Part shown: positions 1 to 12,806 of the stretch, one piece after another
Numbering within the stretch: position 1 is the first letter of the stretch
Layout of the letters: each line of letters begins with the position of its first letter
NCBI RefSeq assembly: GCF_021531815.1
Contig: NZ_JADYUM010000008.1
Span: 1 to 64,000, forward strand
Length of the DNA: 64,000 nucleotides
Direction: 5' to 3'
Source of the DNA: Pseudoflavonifractor phocaeensis
GTDB taxonomy: Bacteria > Bacillota > Clostridia > Oscillospirales > Oscillospiraceae
Made by a program: the position numbers and the translations under genes
The notes under the pieces: generated by a model
What the model saw: only the letters and a program-made list of their open reading frames with translations
Told to the model about the DNA's origin: nothing
Database searches by the model: none

Positions 1-14
1 GTTTTTGCGAAATT

Positions 15-56
15 GCGCGGCGCTTGCCGCGCGAATAAACCGCTTTGCGGTTTATT
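15..56. other. Two adjacent hairpins at the left edge
   Basis: Two inverted repeats lie side by side: GCGCGGC/GCCGCGC at 15-32 and AATAAACCGC/GCGGTTTATT at 34-56 with a 3-base loop. No gene can be assigned to 1-93. They could be the terminator or repeat of a gene outside the window. Confidence 0.4.
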
Positions 57-93
57 CAGTAAACATTATTATACTGGTTTTAAAAGACAAAAG

Positions 94-124
94 CAAGAGC
101 CCGGACGGTACGTCCGGGCTCTTG
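94..124 (-). terminator. Rho-independent terminator of the adhesin gene
   Basis: A near-perfect hairpin (CAAGAGCCCGGACG paired with its complement) lies 45 bases beyond the adhesin stop on the minus strand. A T-rich tract (GCTTTTGTCTTTT) follows it in that direction. Confidence 0.85.
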
Positions 125-168
125 AGGGGTGCGGGGAATCATCAAGGGGCTGTTTGGGGAGAAGCGGA

Positions 169-5436
<5,268 letters not shown>

Positions 5437-5463
5437 TTCGTTCTCCTTTCACATTTGAAGATC

Positions 5464-5558
5464 GAAATACTGGCGGCTGGGCGAGCGTGGCGCTTTGGCT
5501 TTAGCCCCCTGGCTTTGCGTCCCGTCCTTTCGGGCGGTTTGCCGTTTTCAGGTATTTC
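5464..5558 (-). promoter_or_regulatory. c-di-GMP-I (GEMM-I) riboswitch aptamer
   Basis: On the minus strand, P1 is closed by GAAATAC and GTATTTC. Inside are the hallmarks of the family in order: GGCAAACC, a helix capped by a GAAA tetraloop, GGGACGCAAAGCC, and the tetraloop receptor GGGGGCTAAAG. The base before CAAACC is G and the intercalating base in GGGACGC is A, as in c-di-GMP rather than cGAMP binders. It ends 28 bases before the adhesin start and no terminator hairpin intervenes. Control is therefore probably at translation or RNA stability, direction unknown. It starts about 40 bases beyond the stop of the upstream gene. Confidence 0.9.
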
Positions 5559-5600
5559 ATGCGCGCGGTGTTCCGCGCCGTCCTTACTACGGTTGGTTTG

Positions 5601-6062
5601 TCATGCCTGGGCATGGCGGAGAAGTGGTCGTCCGCCTCCGGAGTTGTCTTCCGTGCCTCTCAGAGCGCTGTCCATCATCAGGATTAGCTCCAGGACACTT
5701 CGGAAGCTCTGTTCCCTCCCTTCCTCCAGCCAGGTGACAGAGCCCTGCCAGCTGGCGTTTTGCCGGAAGATGACGCGCACCGCAAAGGTTGCCAGCGCGC
5801 CCTCTTGCGCTTCGGTCTGGGGAGAGCTTCCCGTTTTTCCTCTGGACGGTGGGGCGAATGCACGTGCCGCGCTAAATGCCTGGGGGAGGTTGATCACGTC
5901 CAGAGCCTGGTTCATCTTCACCAGAAACTGGGTCAGGCTCTGAAAGGTCTCGCCCTCGCTCAGGGACGGGTTGTAGAACCGGCCGGCCAGAACGTCGTTG
6001 TCGTAGGAATCCACGCAGACGATGGTGGTCCGGTACTCGTTGCCCCGTATCCTATGTTCCAT
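5601..6062 (-). CDS. Conserved hypothetical protein upstream of the adhesin
   Basis: A predicted 153-residue soluble protein with no signal peptide or membrane helix. The ATG at 6062 was chosen over the longer upstream reading because GGGAGG sits 6 bases before it. It opens with a short beta segment (RTTIVCVDSYDNDVLAGRFYNP), and its second half contains VRVIFRQNASWQGSVTWLE and FRSVLELILMMDSAL. I have seen this pattern in Clostridia proteins of unknown function. The aptamer and adhesin gene follow on the same strand with no clear terminator between, so readthrough is possible. No function is assigned. Confidence 0.75.
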   Translation of the reverse strand: MEHRIRGNEYRTTIVCVDSYDNDVLAGRFYNPSLSEGETFQSLTQFLVKMNQALDVINLPQAFSAARAFAPPSRGKTGSSPQTEAQEGALATFAVRVIFRQNASWQGSVTWLEEGREQSFRSVLELILMMDSALRGTEDNSGGGRPLLRHAQA

Positions 6063-6459
6063 TCGGGAACCTCCCTTCTGCTTACTACAGTTAGGAGTAT
6101 ACCATGCGGCGGTTACAAAACCGGTTACATTTCGATGTTTCACATTCAAAGAATCAAAAAAATGTGCCCAAAAAACCCGGCTTATTTTTGTATGAATCAC
6201 ACGAAAAAGTGAAAATGGAACGAAAAACTGGAAAATATTACAGAGAGGGAATAAGAAAGCCGGGAGCTTCTGGAATGGTCCAAAAACTCCCGGCGGAGAG
6301 GGGAAAACATCAAAGTAAGCCTGAATCGTTGCTGAAATGCCCAAAAACGGGGATTTTTACCAGGACCGGAGATCTGCTCCGGGGATTATTCGGGGATGGA
6401 ACTCATATCAGACCCGGGGTACGCCAAACAGGCCTGGACCGGTTCGGCGCATCCGAATC
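6063..6459. other. Intergenic region between pilT and the hypothetical gene
   Basis: About 400 bases without a convincing gene. It holds the pilT-side terminator (6259-6294) and, nearer 6062, an A/T-rich stretch that probably carries the promoter of the minus-strand gene ending at 5601. Short reading frames here lack ribosome sites. Confidence 0.5.
6259..6294 (-). terminator. Terminator of the pilus operon
   Basis: The GCCGGGAG/CTCCCGGC stem is extended inward by a TTTTTGG/CCAGAAG-type pairing. On the minus strand it is followed by TTTCTTATT. It lies about 165 bases beyond the pilT stop. Confidence 0.7.
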
Positions 6460-7530
6460 TTAAACAGCGTCCAAACCCAGGCGGCGGCGCAGCCGTTCCG
6501 GGTGGTCGGCGTGGTCCAGAGCGGTCTCCAGTGTGATCTGGCCGCCCCGGTACAGGGACAGAATGGATTGGTCCATGGACAGCATCCCCTCGGCGGCCCC
6601 GGAGGAGATGGCGTTGTCGATCTGGTAGGTCTTGCTGTCGCGGATCATGCTGCGGATGGCGCTGTTCACGCGCATGACCTCGTAGGCGGGGATGAGGCAG
6701 CCGTCCCGGTCAGGGAGGAGCTGCTGGGATACCACTGTGTGGAGTACCACGCTGAGCTGGACCCGGATCTGCTGCTGCTGGGCGGGAGGGAAGGTGTCGA
6801 TGATCCGGTCGATGGTGTTGGCGGCGCCTCTGGTGTGGAGGGTGGCGATGACCAGGTGGCCGGTCTCGGCGGCGGTCATGGCGGTGCGGATCGTCTCATG
6901 GTCCCGCATCTCCCCCAGAAGAATAACGTCCGGGGCCTGGCGCAGACAGGCGCGGAGGGCTGAGGGATAGTCCGCGGTGTCGATGGCGATCTCCCGCTGG
7001 CTGACGATGCTTTTCTGGTCCCGGTGGAGAAATTCAATGGGGTCCTCCAGGGTAATGATGTGGCAGTTGCGGGTCCGGTTGATCCGGTCGATGACGCAGG
7101 CCTGGGTGGTGGATTTGCCGCTGCCGGCGGTCCCGGTGACCAAAACCATGCCGTGGACCACGCCGGCCAGTTCCATGACCTGCGGGGGGATGTGGAGGGT
7201 CTGCCAGTCGGGGATCTCAAAGGCCACCACCCGGACCACCGCGGCCAGCGAGCCCCGCTGGCGGTAGGCGTTGACCCGGAACCGGGCCGTACCGGGTACG
7301 GCGAAGGAGAAATCGTCGTCCCCCCGGCGCAGGTAGTCCTCCATGGGGCGGTCCGCCAGGGTGTAAAGGGCGGAGATCAGCTCCTGGGTCTGGGGCGGAA
7401 AGACCTTCTCCGGACTGATGGGGCAGATCTGTCCGTCCAGCTTTTCGCTTACCGGGCCGCCTGCCACGATGAACAGGTCGGACGCTCCATCCGTTACCGC
7501 CCGGTTCAGATATTCCATCAGCGCTGCCAT
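6460..7530 (-). CDS. pilT: Type IV pilus retraction ATPase PilT
   Basis: A 356-residue secretion ATPase of the usual PilT length. It has Walker A GTAGSGKST, the Asp box region LEDPIEF, Walker B DVILLGEMRD and the His box TGHLVIATLHT. It also has the PilT-type C-terminal motif AIRSMIRDSKTYQ, which separates it from assembly ATPases of the PilB type. It should hydrolyse ATP at the cytoplasmic base of the pilus to pull pilin subunits back into the membrane, giving twitching or DNA uptake. AAGGAG precedes the ATG. It is the last gene of a tightly packed minus-strand operon. Confidence 0.95.
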   Translation of the reverse strand: MAALMEYLNRAVTDGASDLFIVAGGPVSEKLDGQICPISPEKVFPPQTQELISALYTLADRPMEDYLRRGDDDFSFAVPGTARFRVNAYRQRGSLAAVVRVVAFEIPDWQTLHIPPQVMELAGVVHGMVLVTGTAGSGKSTTQACVIDRINRTRNCHIITLEDPIEFLHRDQKSIVSQREIAIDTADYPSALRACLRQAPDVILLGEMRDHETIRTAMTAAETGHLVIATLHTRGAANTIDRIIDTFPPAQQQQIRVQLSVVLHTVVSQQLLPDRDGCLIPAYEVMRVNSAIRSMIRDSKTYQIDNAISSGAAEGMLSMDQSILSLYRGGQITLETALDHADHPERLRRRLGLDAV

Positions 7531-7567
7531 GAGAGGGTCTCCTTCCTTTTATATGTAGTGGTATTGT

Positions 7568-7966
7568 TCAGCCGCCGTCCCAGACGGTGAGGCTGTCGTC
7601 GGGCTGCCATGGGACGGTGGAGATCGCCTGCCAGCGCAGAATGTTGTAATCGCTCCCCCGGACTTCCACCTCTACCCACAGTTCCAGGGTGTCAGAGATG
7701 GGGCAGACATAGGAAAAGCAGTCGCCATCCCGGGTCACCCCACGGGGCACTTCCCCCTGGCGGAGCCGGGCCAGGATGGTTTCGGCCTGACAGTCCGCCT
7801 GATAATAGCCGTGTACGTTCTGCGCGGCGGCGGAACCCAGCCGGTGTCCGGCCTGGACAGTGGATAGGGAGAGGAGGGCGAAGACGGTCAGGGTGAGGAC
7901 GGCGAAGATGACCAGCAGGGAGGTGCCGCCCACCACGGGGGGTGAGAAGCGCTCTTTGTCAGCCAT
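7568..7966 (-). CDS. Small pilin-like membrane protein, pilus operon
   Basis: 132 residues with one N-terminal membrane helix (about 14-36) preceded by VVGG and starting TSLLVIFAVLTLTVF. A glycine just before the helix resembles a class III prepilin or PilX-type N-terminus, although the usual Glu5 is missing. The rest (about 95 residues) is predicted extracytoplasmic. It overlaps the previous gene by 8 bases and lies 37 bases before pilT, so translation is probably coupled. A minor-pilin or pilus-initiation role is inferred from context only. Confidence 0.7.
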   Translation of the reverse strand: MADKERFSPPVVGGTSLLVIFAVLTLTVFALLSLSTVQAGHRLGSAAAQNVHGYYQADCQAETILARLRQGEVPRGVTRDGDCFSYVCPISDTLELWVEVEVRGSDYNILRWQAISTVPWQPDDSLTVWDGG

Positions 7967-8408
7967 GGGGCTCCACCTCCCCCTGCCAGGCCACCGTCAG
8001 CTCCGCCAGAGGGGAGGAACCGGCACCATTCGCTTCCGTGATTTCGATCCGGACCTGCTGCAGCCCAGCCAGACCGGAGGGTTCAGCCCGTGCCTCCAAG
8101 TGGTAGGCAGCCTCTTCCCGGCCGGAGACGGCCCAGGTTTCGTCATAATACAGGGACCAGACGCGGTGAGAGACCTGGCCGCCCAGGGCGCGGGAGGCCG
8201 CTTCCAGAGCATGGTCCTCTTCGCCGCCGGCGTGCTTTAGTGTCTCGGCTGCTGTCTGCGCCTCCAGCAGAGCGCGGTCACAGGCTGCGTCTCTGCGGGA
8301 AAGCGCATCAGACCAGAGAAAAACCCGGAGACACAGGGCGGCAGCCAGGGCGAAAACCAGCACCATGACAGCCTGCTCGATCAGAGCCAAAGGAGCTTTG
8401 CTGCTCAT
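7959..8408 (-). CDS. Small pilin-like membrane protein, pilus operon
   Basis: 149 residues. The N-terminus APLALIEQAVMVLVFALAAAL is a single membrane helix whose ALIEQ start recalls the TLIEV of type IV pilins. An extracytoplasmic helical stretch (about 35-75) and a beta-rich tail follow. The start overlaps the stop of the preceding gene by 4 bases (ATGA-type). No peptidase G-F site is visible. Position between PilC and PilT suggests a minor pilin or a pilus assembly accessory. The exact role is unknown. Confidence 0.7.
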   Translation of the reverse strand: MSSKAPLALIEQAVMVLVFALAAALCLRVFLWSDALSRRDAACDRALLEAQTAAETLKHAGGEEDHALEAASRALGGQVSHRVWSLYYDETWAVSGREEAAYHLEARAEPSGLAGLQQVRIEITEANGAGSSPLAELTVAWQGEVEPHG

Positions 8409-8908
8409 GACGCCCCCTCCTTTCCGCCGCGAAGGGACAGGGTGAACCGGAGAACGCCGCCGGTTTCCCCGGTCAGCGCGCAGGAGAGCGCGCCGTCCTC
8501 CTGCTCCAGGGACAGCCCCTGGGCCGGGAACAGCTTTTCCCCCGCGTCAGGGGAGAAGTCCGCTCCGGCGGCGGTGAACAGCTCCCGGAGCCAGCCGTCA
8601 TAACAGTAGATCAAAGTGACATATGCTTCACCGCCGGCCTCCTCCGCGAGGACCAGCACGTCTCCCGCGGTGGCGTCCGGGAGCAGGGAGACGGCGCCGC
8701 CGTTTTTCGTCTGCCGCACCTTGGTGGACAGATACTGGACGGCGGTGCGCCGGTCATAGGCGGCCTGGTCCCGGCTGGTGACCCGGCGGTAGGCGTCGGC
8801 GCCCAGCAGGAGGACCAGAAGGATGCAGACCGTGAAGGCGGCGAACAAAAACAGAACGCTCAGACCGTCGATCCTGTGGCTGTGTTGTCTGTTATCTCTC
8901 ATCGGCAA
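8405..8908 (-). CDS. DUF4860-like pilus operon protein
   Basis: 167 residues with one membrane helix at about 13-36, beginning DGLSVLFLFAAFTVC. The remainder is an extracytoplasmic domain with YLSTKVRQT and LVLAEEAGGEAYVTLIYCYDGWLRELF. This pattern resembles the DUF4860 proteins found in clostridial pilus loci (recalled, not searched). It overlaps the upstream gene by 17 bases and the downstream gene by 4. It is probably a pseudopilin-like component. Confidence 0.7.
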   Translation of the reverse strand: MPMRDNRQHSHRIDGLSVLFLFAAFTVCILLVLLLGADAYRRVTSRDQAAYDRRTAVQYLSTKVRQTKNGGAVSLLPDATAGDVLVLAEEAGGEAYVTLIYCYDGWLRELFTAAGADFSPDAGEKLFPAQGLSLEQEDGALSCALTGETGGVLRFTLSLRGGKEGAS

Positions 8909-9218
8909 GTTCCAAAACGGTGATGTCGGGCATCAGATTGGAGGCAAAGATTTGGTAAAATACGGTGTAGCGTTCCCGGTCGATTTGGAGCCCGTAGTGT
9001 TCTTCCAGATAATCCAGGCTGGGAGGATAGATCCCCTCGTCGGCGTAACAGGCCACGGCGGCCCGGCGGATGGAGGCCTCCAGACGCTGGCGGGCGTCTT
9101 CGCCCCGGTCCTCGTTCAGATTGGTCAGGGCAGCCAGGAAACCGAGCAGGACCAGAAGGAGCGCGGCGGGGAAAAGAAGGGACCGCAGGGCGGTCCGGAA
9201 AGAAACGTGTTTCCCCAT
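8892..9218 (-). CDS. Small membrane protein of the pilus operon
   Basis: 108 residues. A cytoplasmic start (MGKHVSFRTALRSL) is followed by one membrane helix at about 14-32. An extracytoplasmic part carries the segment CYADEGIYPPSLDYLEEHYGL, a layout often seen in pseudopilins (helix, then YPxxLDYL). It starts 4 bases after pilC ends, so it is surely in the same transcript. Function is inferred from context. Confidence 0.7.
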   Translation of the reverse strand: MGKHVSFRTALRSLLFPAALLLVLLGFLAALTNLNEDRGEDARQRLEASIRRAAVACYADEGIYPPSLDYLEEHYGLQIDRERYTVFYQIFASNLMPDITVLELADER

Positions 9219-9222
9219 AGCG

Positions 9223-10269
9223 TCACCCGATGGCCGACATGATGTTCATCAGCGGCAGCATGACGGAGAGAAGCACCATGCCGACAAGGGAGGAGGTGAC
9301 CAGAACCAAAGCGGGTTCTACCCGTGAAACGGCCTCATTCAGGGCGGACTCACTGTCCTCGGACAGCCGGCGGGCGATCTGGGACATGGCGGAATCGCCG
9401 TTCCCGCTGCGCAGGCCAAGCTCCAGCAGGCGGCACTCATGCTGGGGGAGAAGGGCGGAGTCGGTCATCGCCCGGGTCAGAGGCTCGCCCTGTTCCAGCC
9501 GGGCCAGACAGCTGGCGCAGCGCTGCCGGGCGGCGGGTACATCCTCCAGAAGGTTGGCGGACAGGGAGAGGGACTCTTCCAGGGGCAGGCCGCTGTTCAG
9601 CCCCATGGCCAGGGATTGGGCGAAGCGGGCGGTATTTAATTGCTGGGAGACGCCCCGGTCCCCCCAGCGCTTCCGCCACCATGCGGAAAGTGTTTCACGG
9701 AAGGCGGGAGAGGCGGCAAACAGGGCCAGCAGCCCCACGAACAGGGCCAGCAGGAGGCACAGGAGAGGCATGGCCCGGTCCAGGAGCCGTCCCAGGGCCA
9801 GCAGCCCCCCCGCAAGTCCGGTGAGTTGGCTGCCCAAGCCGGCATAGACATCGTTGAAGATGGGGAGCACCCGGGTCAGCAGCACCACCAGTACCGCCAG
9901 CATGACAAGGAGCAAAACGGCGGGATAGAGCAGAAGAGAGCGCATCCGGCGGTCCAGCCGGAAACGCTCCTCATAGTAGTCGGCCAGCGCATTCAGCGCC
10001 TCTTCTGTGCGTCCGGACCGCTCTCCCACAGCTAACAGGCCGCAGACATAGTCCGGGAAACAGCCGGTCTCCCGGACGGCTTCAGACAGAGCCCCTCCCG
10101 CGTCGGTCTGCCGGGACATGTGGTCCAGCAGGGCGCGGAGGAAGGGGGAGGCCTCTCCGTCGGCCAGCAGGGACAGGGCGTCGCCCGCGGACGTGCCGGC
10201 GTGCAGGAGCAGGGACAGGGCGCGGCACAGATTGCTGATCTCATCAGAGGATAATCTACGTGCTTTCAT
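9223..10269 (-). CDS. pilC: Type IV pilus inner-membrane platform protein PilC/GspF
   Basis: A predicted 348-residue protein with the usual GspF layout of two homologous domains (about 15-130 and 215-335) with membrane helices after each. The first holds LSLLLHAGTSAGDALSLL and the second FAQSLAMGLNSGLPLEESL, the typical paired GspF motifs. It should form the membrane platform on which the pilus ATPases act. The ATG at 10269 was chosen because GGAG lies 6 bases upstream; the longer upstream extension overlaps the neighbouring lipoprotein gene and has no homologous character. No PilB or major pilin gene is visible in the window. Confidence 0.92.
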   Translation of the reverse strand: MKARRLSSDEISNLCRALSLLLHAGTSAGDALSLLADGEASPFLRALLDHMSRQTDAGGALSEAVRETGCFPDYVCGLLAVGERSGRTEEALNALADYYEERFRLDRRMRSLLLYPAVLLLVMLAVLVVLLTRVLPIFNDVYAGLGSQLTGLAGGLLALGRLLDRAMPLLCLLLALFVGLLALFAASPAFRETLSAWWRKRWGDRGVSQQLNTARFAQSLAMGLNSGLPLEESLSLSANLLEDVPAARQRCASCLARLEQGEPLTRAMTDSALLPQHECRLLELGLRSGNGDSAMSQIARRLSEDSESALNEAVSRVEPALVLVTSSLVGMVLLSVMLPLMNIMSAIG

Positions 10270-10312
10270 AAGGACTCCACATGTACATACAGGTTGTGAG
10301 AAACGTCCGGGT

Positions 10313-11311
10313 TTAATAAAAGTATTTTGGGGTATAGTTGGAGCCGTTTCCAATATACTCCATGATGTAGCTGCTTTGATTTCCCGTGGAGGCGAAGGTG
10401 GGGTCCATCCGCTTCCAGGAGTTTCCGTCAAAGTAGATGGCTCCGTCGACCCAGCCTGTCTCCTGGGACCAGACGCTGATCCAGGCGTGGTAGGCGGACC
10501 CGGCATAGCCGATCACCAGTTTGCAGGGGACCCCCTGACTGCGGAGCATTCCCGTCATCAGGGCGGCGTAATCAAAGCAGATCCCGCTCTTTTTTGCCAG
10601 CACCGTGTCCAGCACAGGGAGATAACCGCTCTGGACGGTGACGGCCAGCTGCCGGTCATAGGTCAGGTTCTGCACCACGAAGTTGTAGATGGATTCCACT
10701 TTTTTCAGGGGATCGGTGAGGTCCGCGGTCAATTCCTGGGCTTTGGCCACGGTGTCAGCGGCGTCAGCGTAGTTTACATACTGGTTGGGGCGGAGAAACG
10801 GGGCGAACTCGTCAGAAAGGGTGACGGTACAGGACTGGGACAGTACACAGGCGTATTTGGTCCCCTCGATATTCTCGTAGACCACGAACTGGTAGGCACC
10901 GTTGCCGTCGGAAAGGGGGAAAGCGGCCCATTGTCCGGCGGCCAGGTCATATGTATAGGTGATGGCGGGCCCCTTGACCTGGGCTTTCAGCCGTTTGGTG
11001 GTAGAGGCGGTATATTGGACCATCACATAGCCGTCCCTGGTGTTGGAGTAGTCGATGACGGCTTTTTCATTCCTTTTTTCCAGGGTGCCCGGGGCGGAGA
11101 CGGTCAGCTCCGTGGGCAGCGCGGCGGGAGCTTCGGAGAGCGCTACCATCTCCTCTGTCAGGTCCACTTCGTCCAACGGAACGGCGTCCACATAGGCGCC
11201 AGCGGAGGAGTCTGCCCGGCTGGAGCCGCCGGCGGGGGCGGAGAGGCCGCATCCCGCCAGGCCGAGAAGGGCCAACAGAAGCATAGCGCTCCGGAAAAGT
11301 CGTTTGTTCAT
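10313..11311 (-). CDS. Transglutaminase-like lipoprotein
   Basis: 332 residues with a lipoprotein signal ending LLGLAGC (lipid Cys at about 21). The C-terminal half is a transglutaminase-core domain: the catalytic Cys in KSGICFDYAALMTGMLRS, His in YHAWISVW and Asp in RMDPTFAS. A beta-rich N-terminal half (about 60-190) probably packs against it. Such secreted proteins act as cysteine proteases or crosslinkers at the cell surface; the substrate is unknown. It is the first gene of the minus-strand run, 43 bases before pilC with no terminator between, so it may process or modify pilus or wall components (inference). Confidence 0.85.
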   Translation of the reverse strand: MNKRLFRSAMLLLALLGLAGCGLSAPAGGSSRADSSAGAYVDAVPLDEVDLTEEMVALSEAPAALPTELTVSAPGTLEKRNEKAVIDYSNTRDGYVMVQYTASTTKRLKAQVKGPAITYTYDLAAGQWAAFPLSDGNGAYQFVVYENIEGTKYACVLSQSCTVTLSDEFAPFLRPNQYVNYADAADTVAKAQELTADLTDPLKKVESIYNFVVQNLTYDRQLAVTVQSGYLPVLDTVLAKKSGICFDYAALMTGMLRSQGVPCKLVIGYAGSAYHAWISVWSQETGWVDGAIYFDGNSWKRMDPTFASTGNQSSYIMEYIGNGSNYTPKYFY

Positions 11312-11543
11312 AGGTGATTCCTCGTTTGAAAAGGATATAAAAAACCATTCTTACGGTGAGTATAGCACACCCTTTCAGAAAAGTAAAGAATTTTTGATTT
11401 ACTTACAAAAAATAAAAAAATTTGTAACTACGCTGGCGAGCTAATTGAAATTAAGAAAACTTTGTGTTATCATTGCTTTGATTAGGCAGGTGTCTTGGGG
11501 GAATATTCCACAAGCAGCCTGGCGGTTGAGGGAGGTGTGTGCG

Positions 11544-12743
11544 ATGGAGGAAAGTCGGCTGCGGGTATGTATGCTGGGCGCTTTTTCCATCGAACTGGAT
11601 GGAAAGCGGATGGATGACAGCGGAAACCGGTCCAAAAAGGTCTGGCTGCTGCTGGCTTATATGATCTATTGCCGCAATCGTCCGGTCTCTCAGGAGGAAC
11701 TGACTAGTTTGCTTTGGGGAGAAGAGGAGAACAGCTCCAATCCCCTGAATGCGCTGAAGACCATGTTTCACCGCGCGCGTACCATGCTCAATCAGTTGGG
11801 GAGCAGTGCGGGGCACGACCTGATCGTCCGCCGGGACGGCAGCTACGCATGGAATACGGAGATCCCCATTTGGTTTGATGTGGAGCGGTTCGACGAACTG
11901 TGCCGCGCGGGAGGAATGGAACAAGAGGAGGAACAGCGGCTGGAGCACTACCTTCAGGCCCTGTCCCTGTACCAGGGGGACTTTTTGAGCAAGCTGTCCT
12001 CCGAACCCTGGGTGGTGCCTATCGCCGCTTATTTCCATAACCTCTATACCCAGGTGACCCAGGAGGCCCTGATCATTCTGGAGGGACAGGGGCGAAAGGC
12101 GGAGGCTGTGGACCTGTGCCGGCGGGCCCTGGACATCGAGCCGTACAGCGAGGAGCTGTACCGGCGTCTGATTCGGGACCTGTTGGATACGGGGGATCAG
12201 CGGGGGGCCATCGCGGTCTATGAGGAGATGAGCGAGCTGTTCTTCTCCAACTTTGGGGTCATGCCGGCGGAAGATATTCGGGCCATGTACCGGGAGGCCA
12301 TCCGCAGCGTCAATGACCGGGCGGTCCCCATCGGCGTGGTCCGGGAACAGCTGCGGGAACAGGACCCTCTGGCCGGAGCCATGGTCTGCGAGTACGACTT
12401 TTTCAAGGTGCTCTACCGCGCCGAGGCCCGGATGGTGGCCAGAAGCGGCGACGCGGTACATATTGGCCTTTTGTCCGTGTTGGGAGAGGAGGGCAAGGAA
12501 TTGCCCAAGCGCAGCCTGGACCGCGCCATGGAAAATCTGGAGGAACAGATCAGGCTGAATTTGCGCCGGGGCGATATCGCAGCCCGGTGCAGCGTGTCCC
12601 AGTTCATTCTGATGCTGCCCCAGGCCAATTATGAGAACAGCTGTATGGTGTGCGAGCGGGTCTTAAAGGCGTTTTACCGGCAGTATCCCCACTCCCCGGC
12701 GGAGATCCACTACTCAGTCCAGCCTTTGGAACCCAATCTGTGA
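11544..12743 (+). CDS. BTAD/SARP-type transcriptional regulator
   Basis: A predicted 399-residue cytoplasmic regulator. Residues about 1-100 form an OmpR-like winged helix (LRVCMLGAFSIELDGKRM and SQEELTSLLWG). Residues about 105-255 form a BTAD tetratricopeptide-like domain (RFDELCRAG, LEHYLQALSLYQGDFL, YRRLIRDLLDTGDQRGAIAVYEE). The C-terminal 120 residues match no family I recognise. The ATG at 11544 has GGAGG 8 bases before it; the longer upstream reading is unsupported. It is divergent from the pilus operon across about 230 bases and could regulate it, but this is only positional inference. Confidence 0.85.
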   Translation: MEESRLRVCMLGAFSIELDGKRMDDSGNRSKKVWLLLAYMIYCRNRPVSQEELTSLLWGEEENSSNPLNALKTMFHRARTMLNQLGSSAGHDLIVRRDGSYAWNTEIPIWFDVERFDELCRAGGMEQEEEQRLEHYLQALSLYQGDFLSKLSSEPWVVPIAAYFHNLYTQVTQEALIILEGQGRKAEAVDLCRRALDIEPYSEELYRRLIRDLLDTGDQRGAIAVYEEMSELFFSNFGVMPAEDIRAMYREAIRSVNDRAVPIGVVREQLREQDPLAGAMVCEYDFFKVLYRAEARMVARSGDAVHIGLLSVLGEEGKELPKRSLDRAMENLEEQIRLNLRRGDIAARCSVSQFILMLPQANYENSCMVCERVLKAFYRQYPHSPAEIHYSVQPLEPNL

Positions 12744-12758
12744 CTCTTTCATCATAAT

Positions 12759-12790
12759 AAGCCGGCGGCTCCCTTGGGAGCCGCCGGCTT
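12759..12790. terminator. Bidirectional terminator between convergent genes
   Basis: A perfect 14-bp stem (AAGCCGGCGGCTCCC and complement) with a TTGG loop sits between the convergent BTAD and alcohol dehydrogenase genes. Confidence 0.8.
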
Positions 12791-12806
12791 TGTCATGCCG
12801 GGATGA

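Noticed and set aside
8-56. Left-edge hairpins as another copy of the palindromic family
   Set aside because: The arms (AATAAACCGC) do not share CCAAA..TTTGG or the CCAGC loop, so they were kept as unassigned hairpins.
6063-6459. Second riboswitch before the 153-residue gene
   Set aside because: No conserved aptamer motif; only A/T-rich promoter-like DNA and a terminator.
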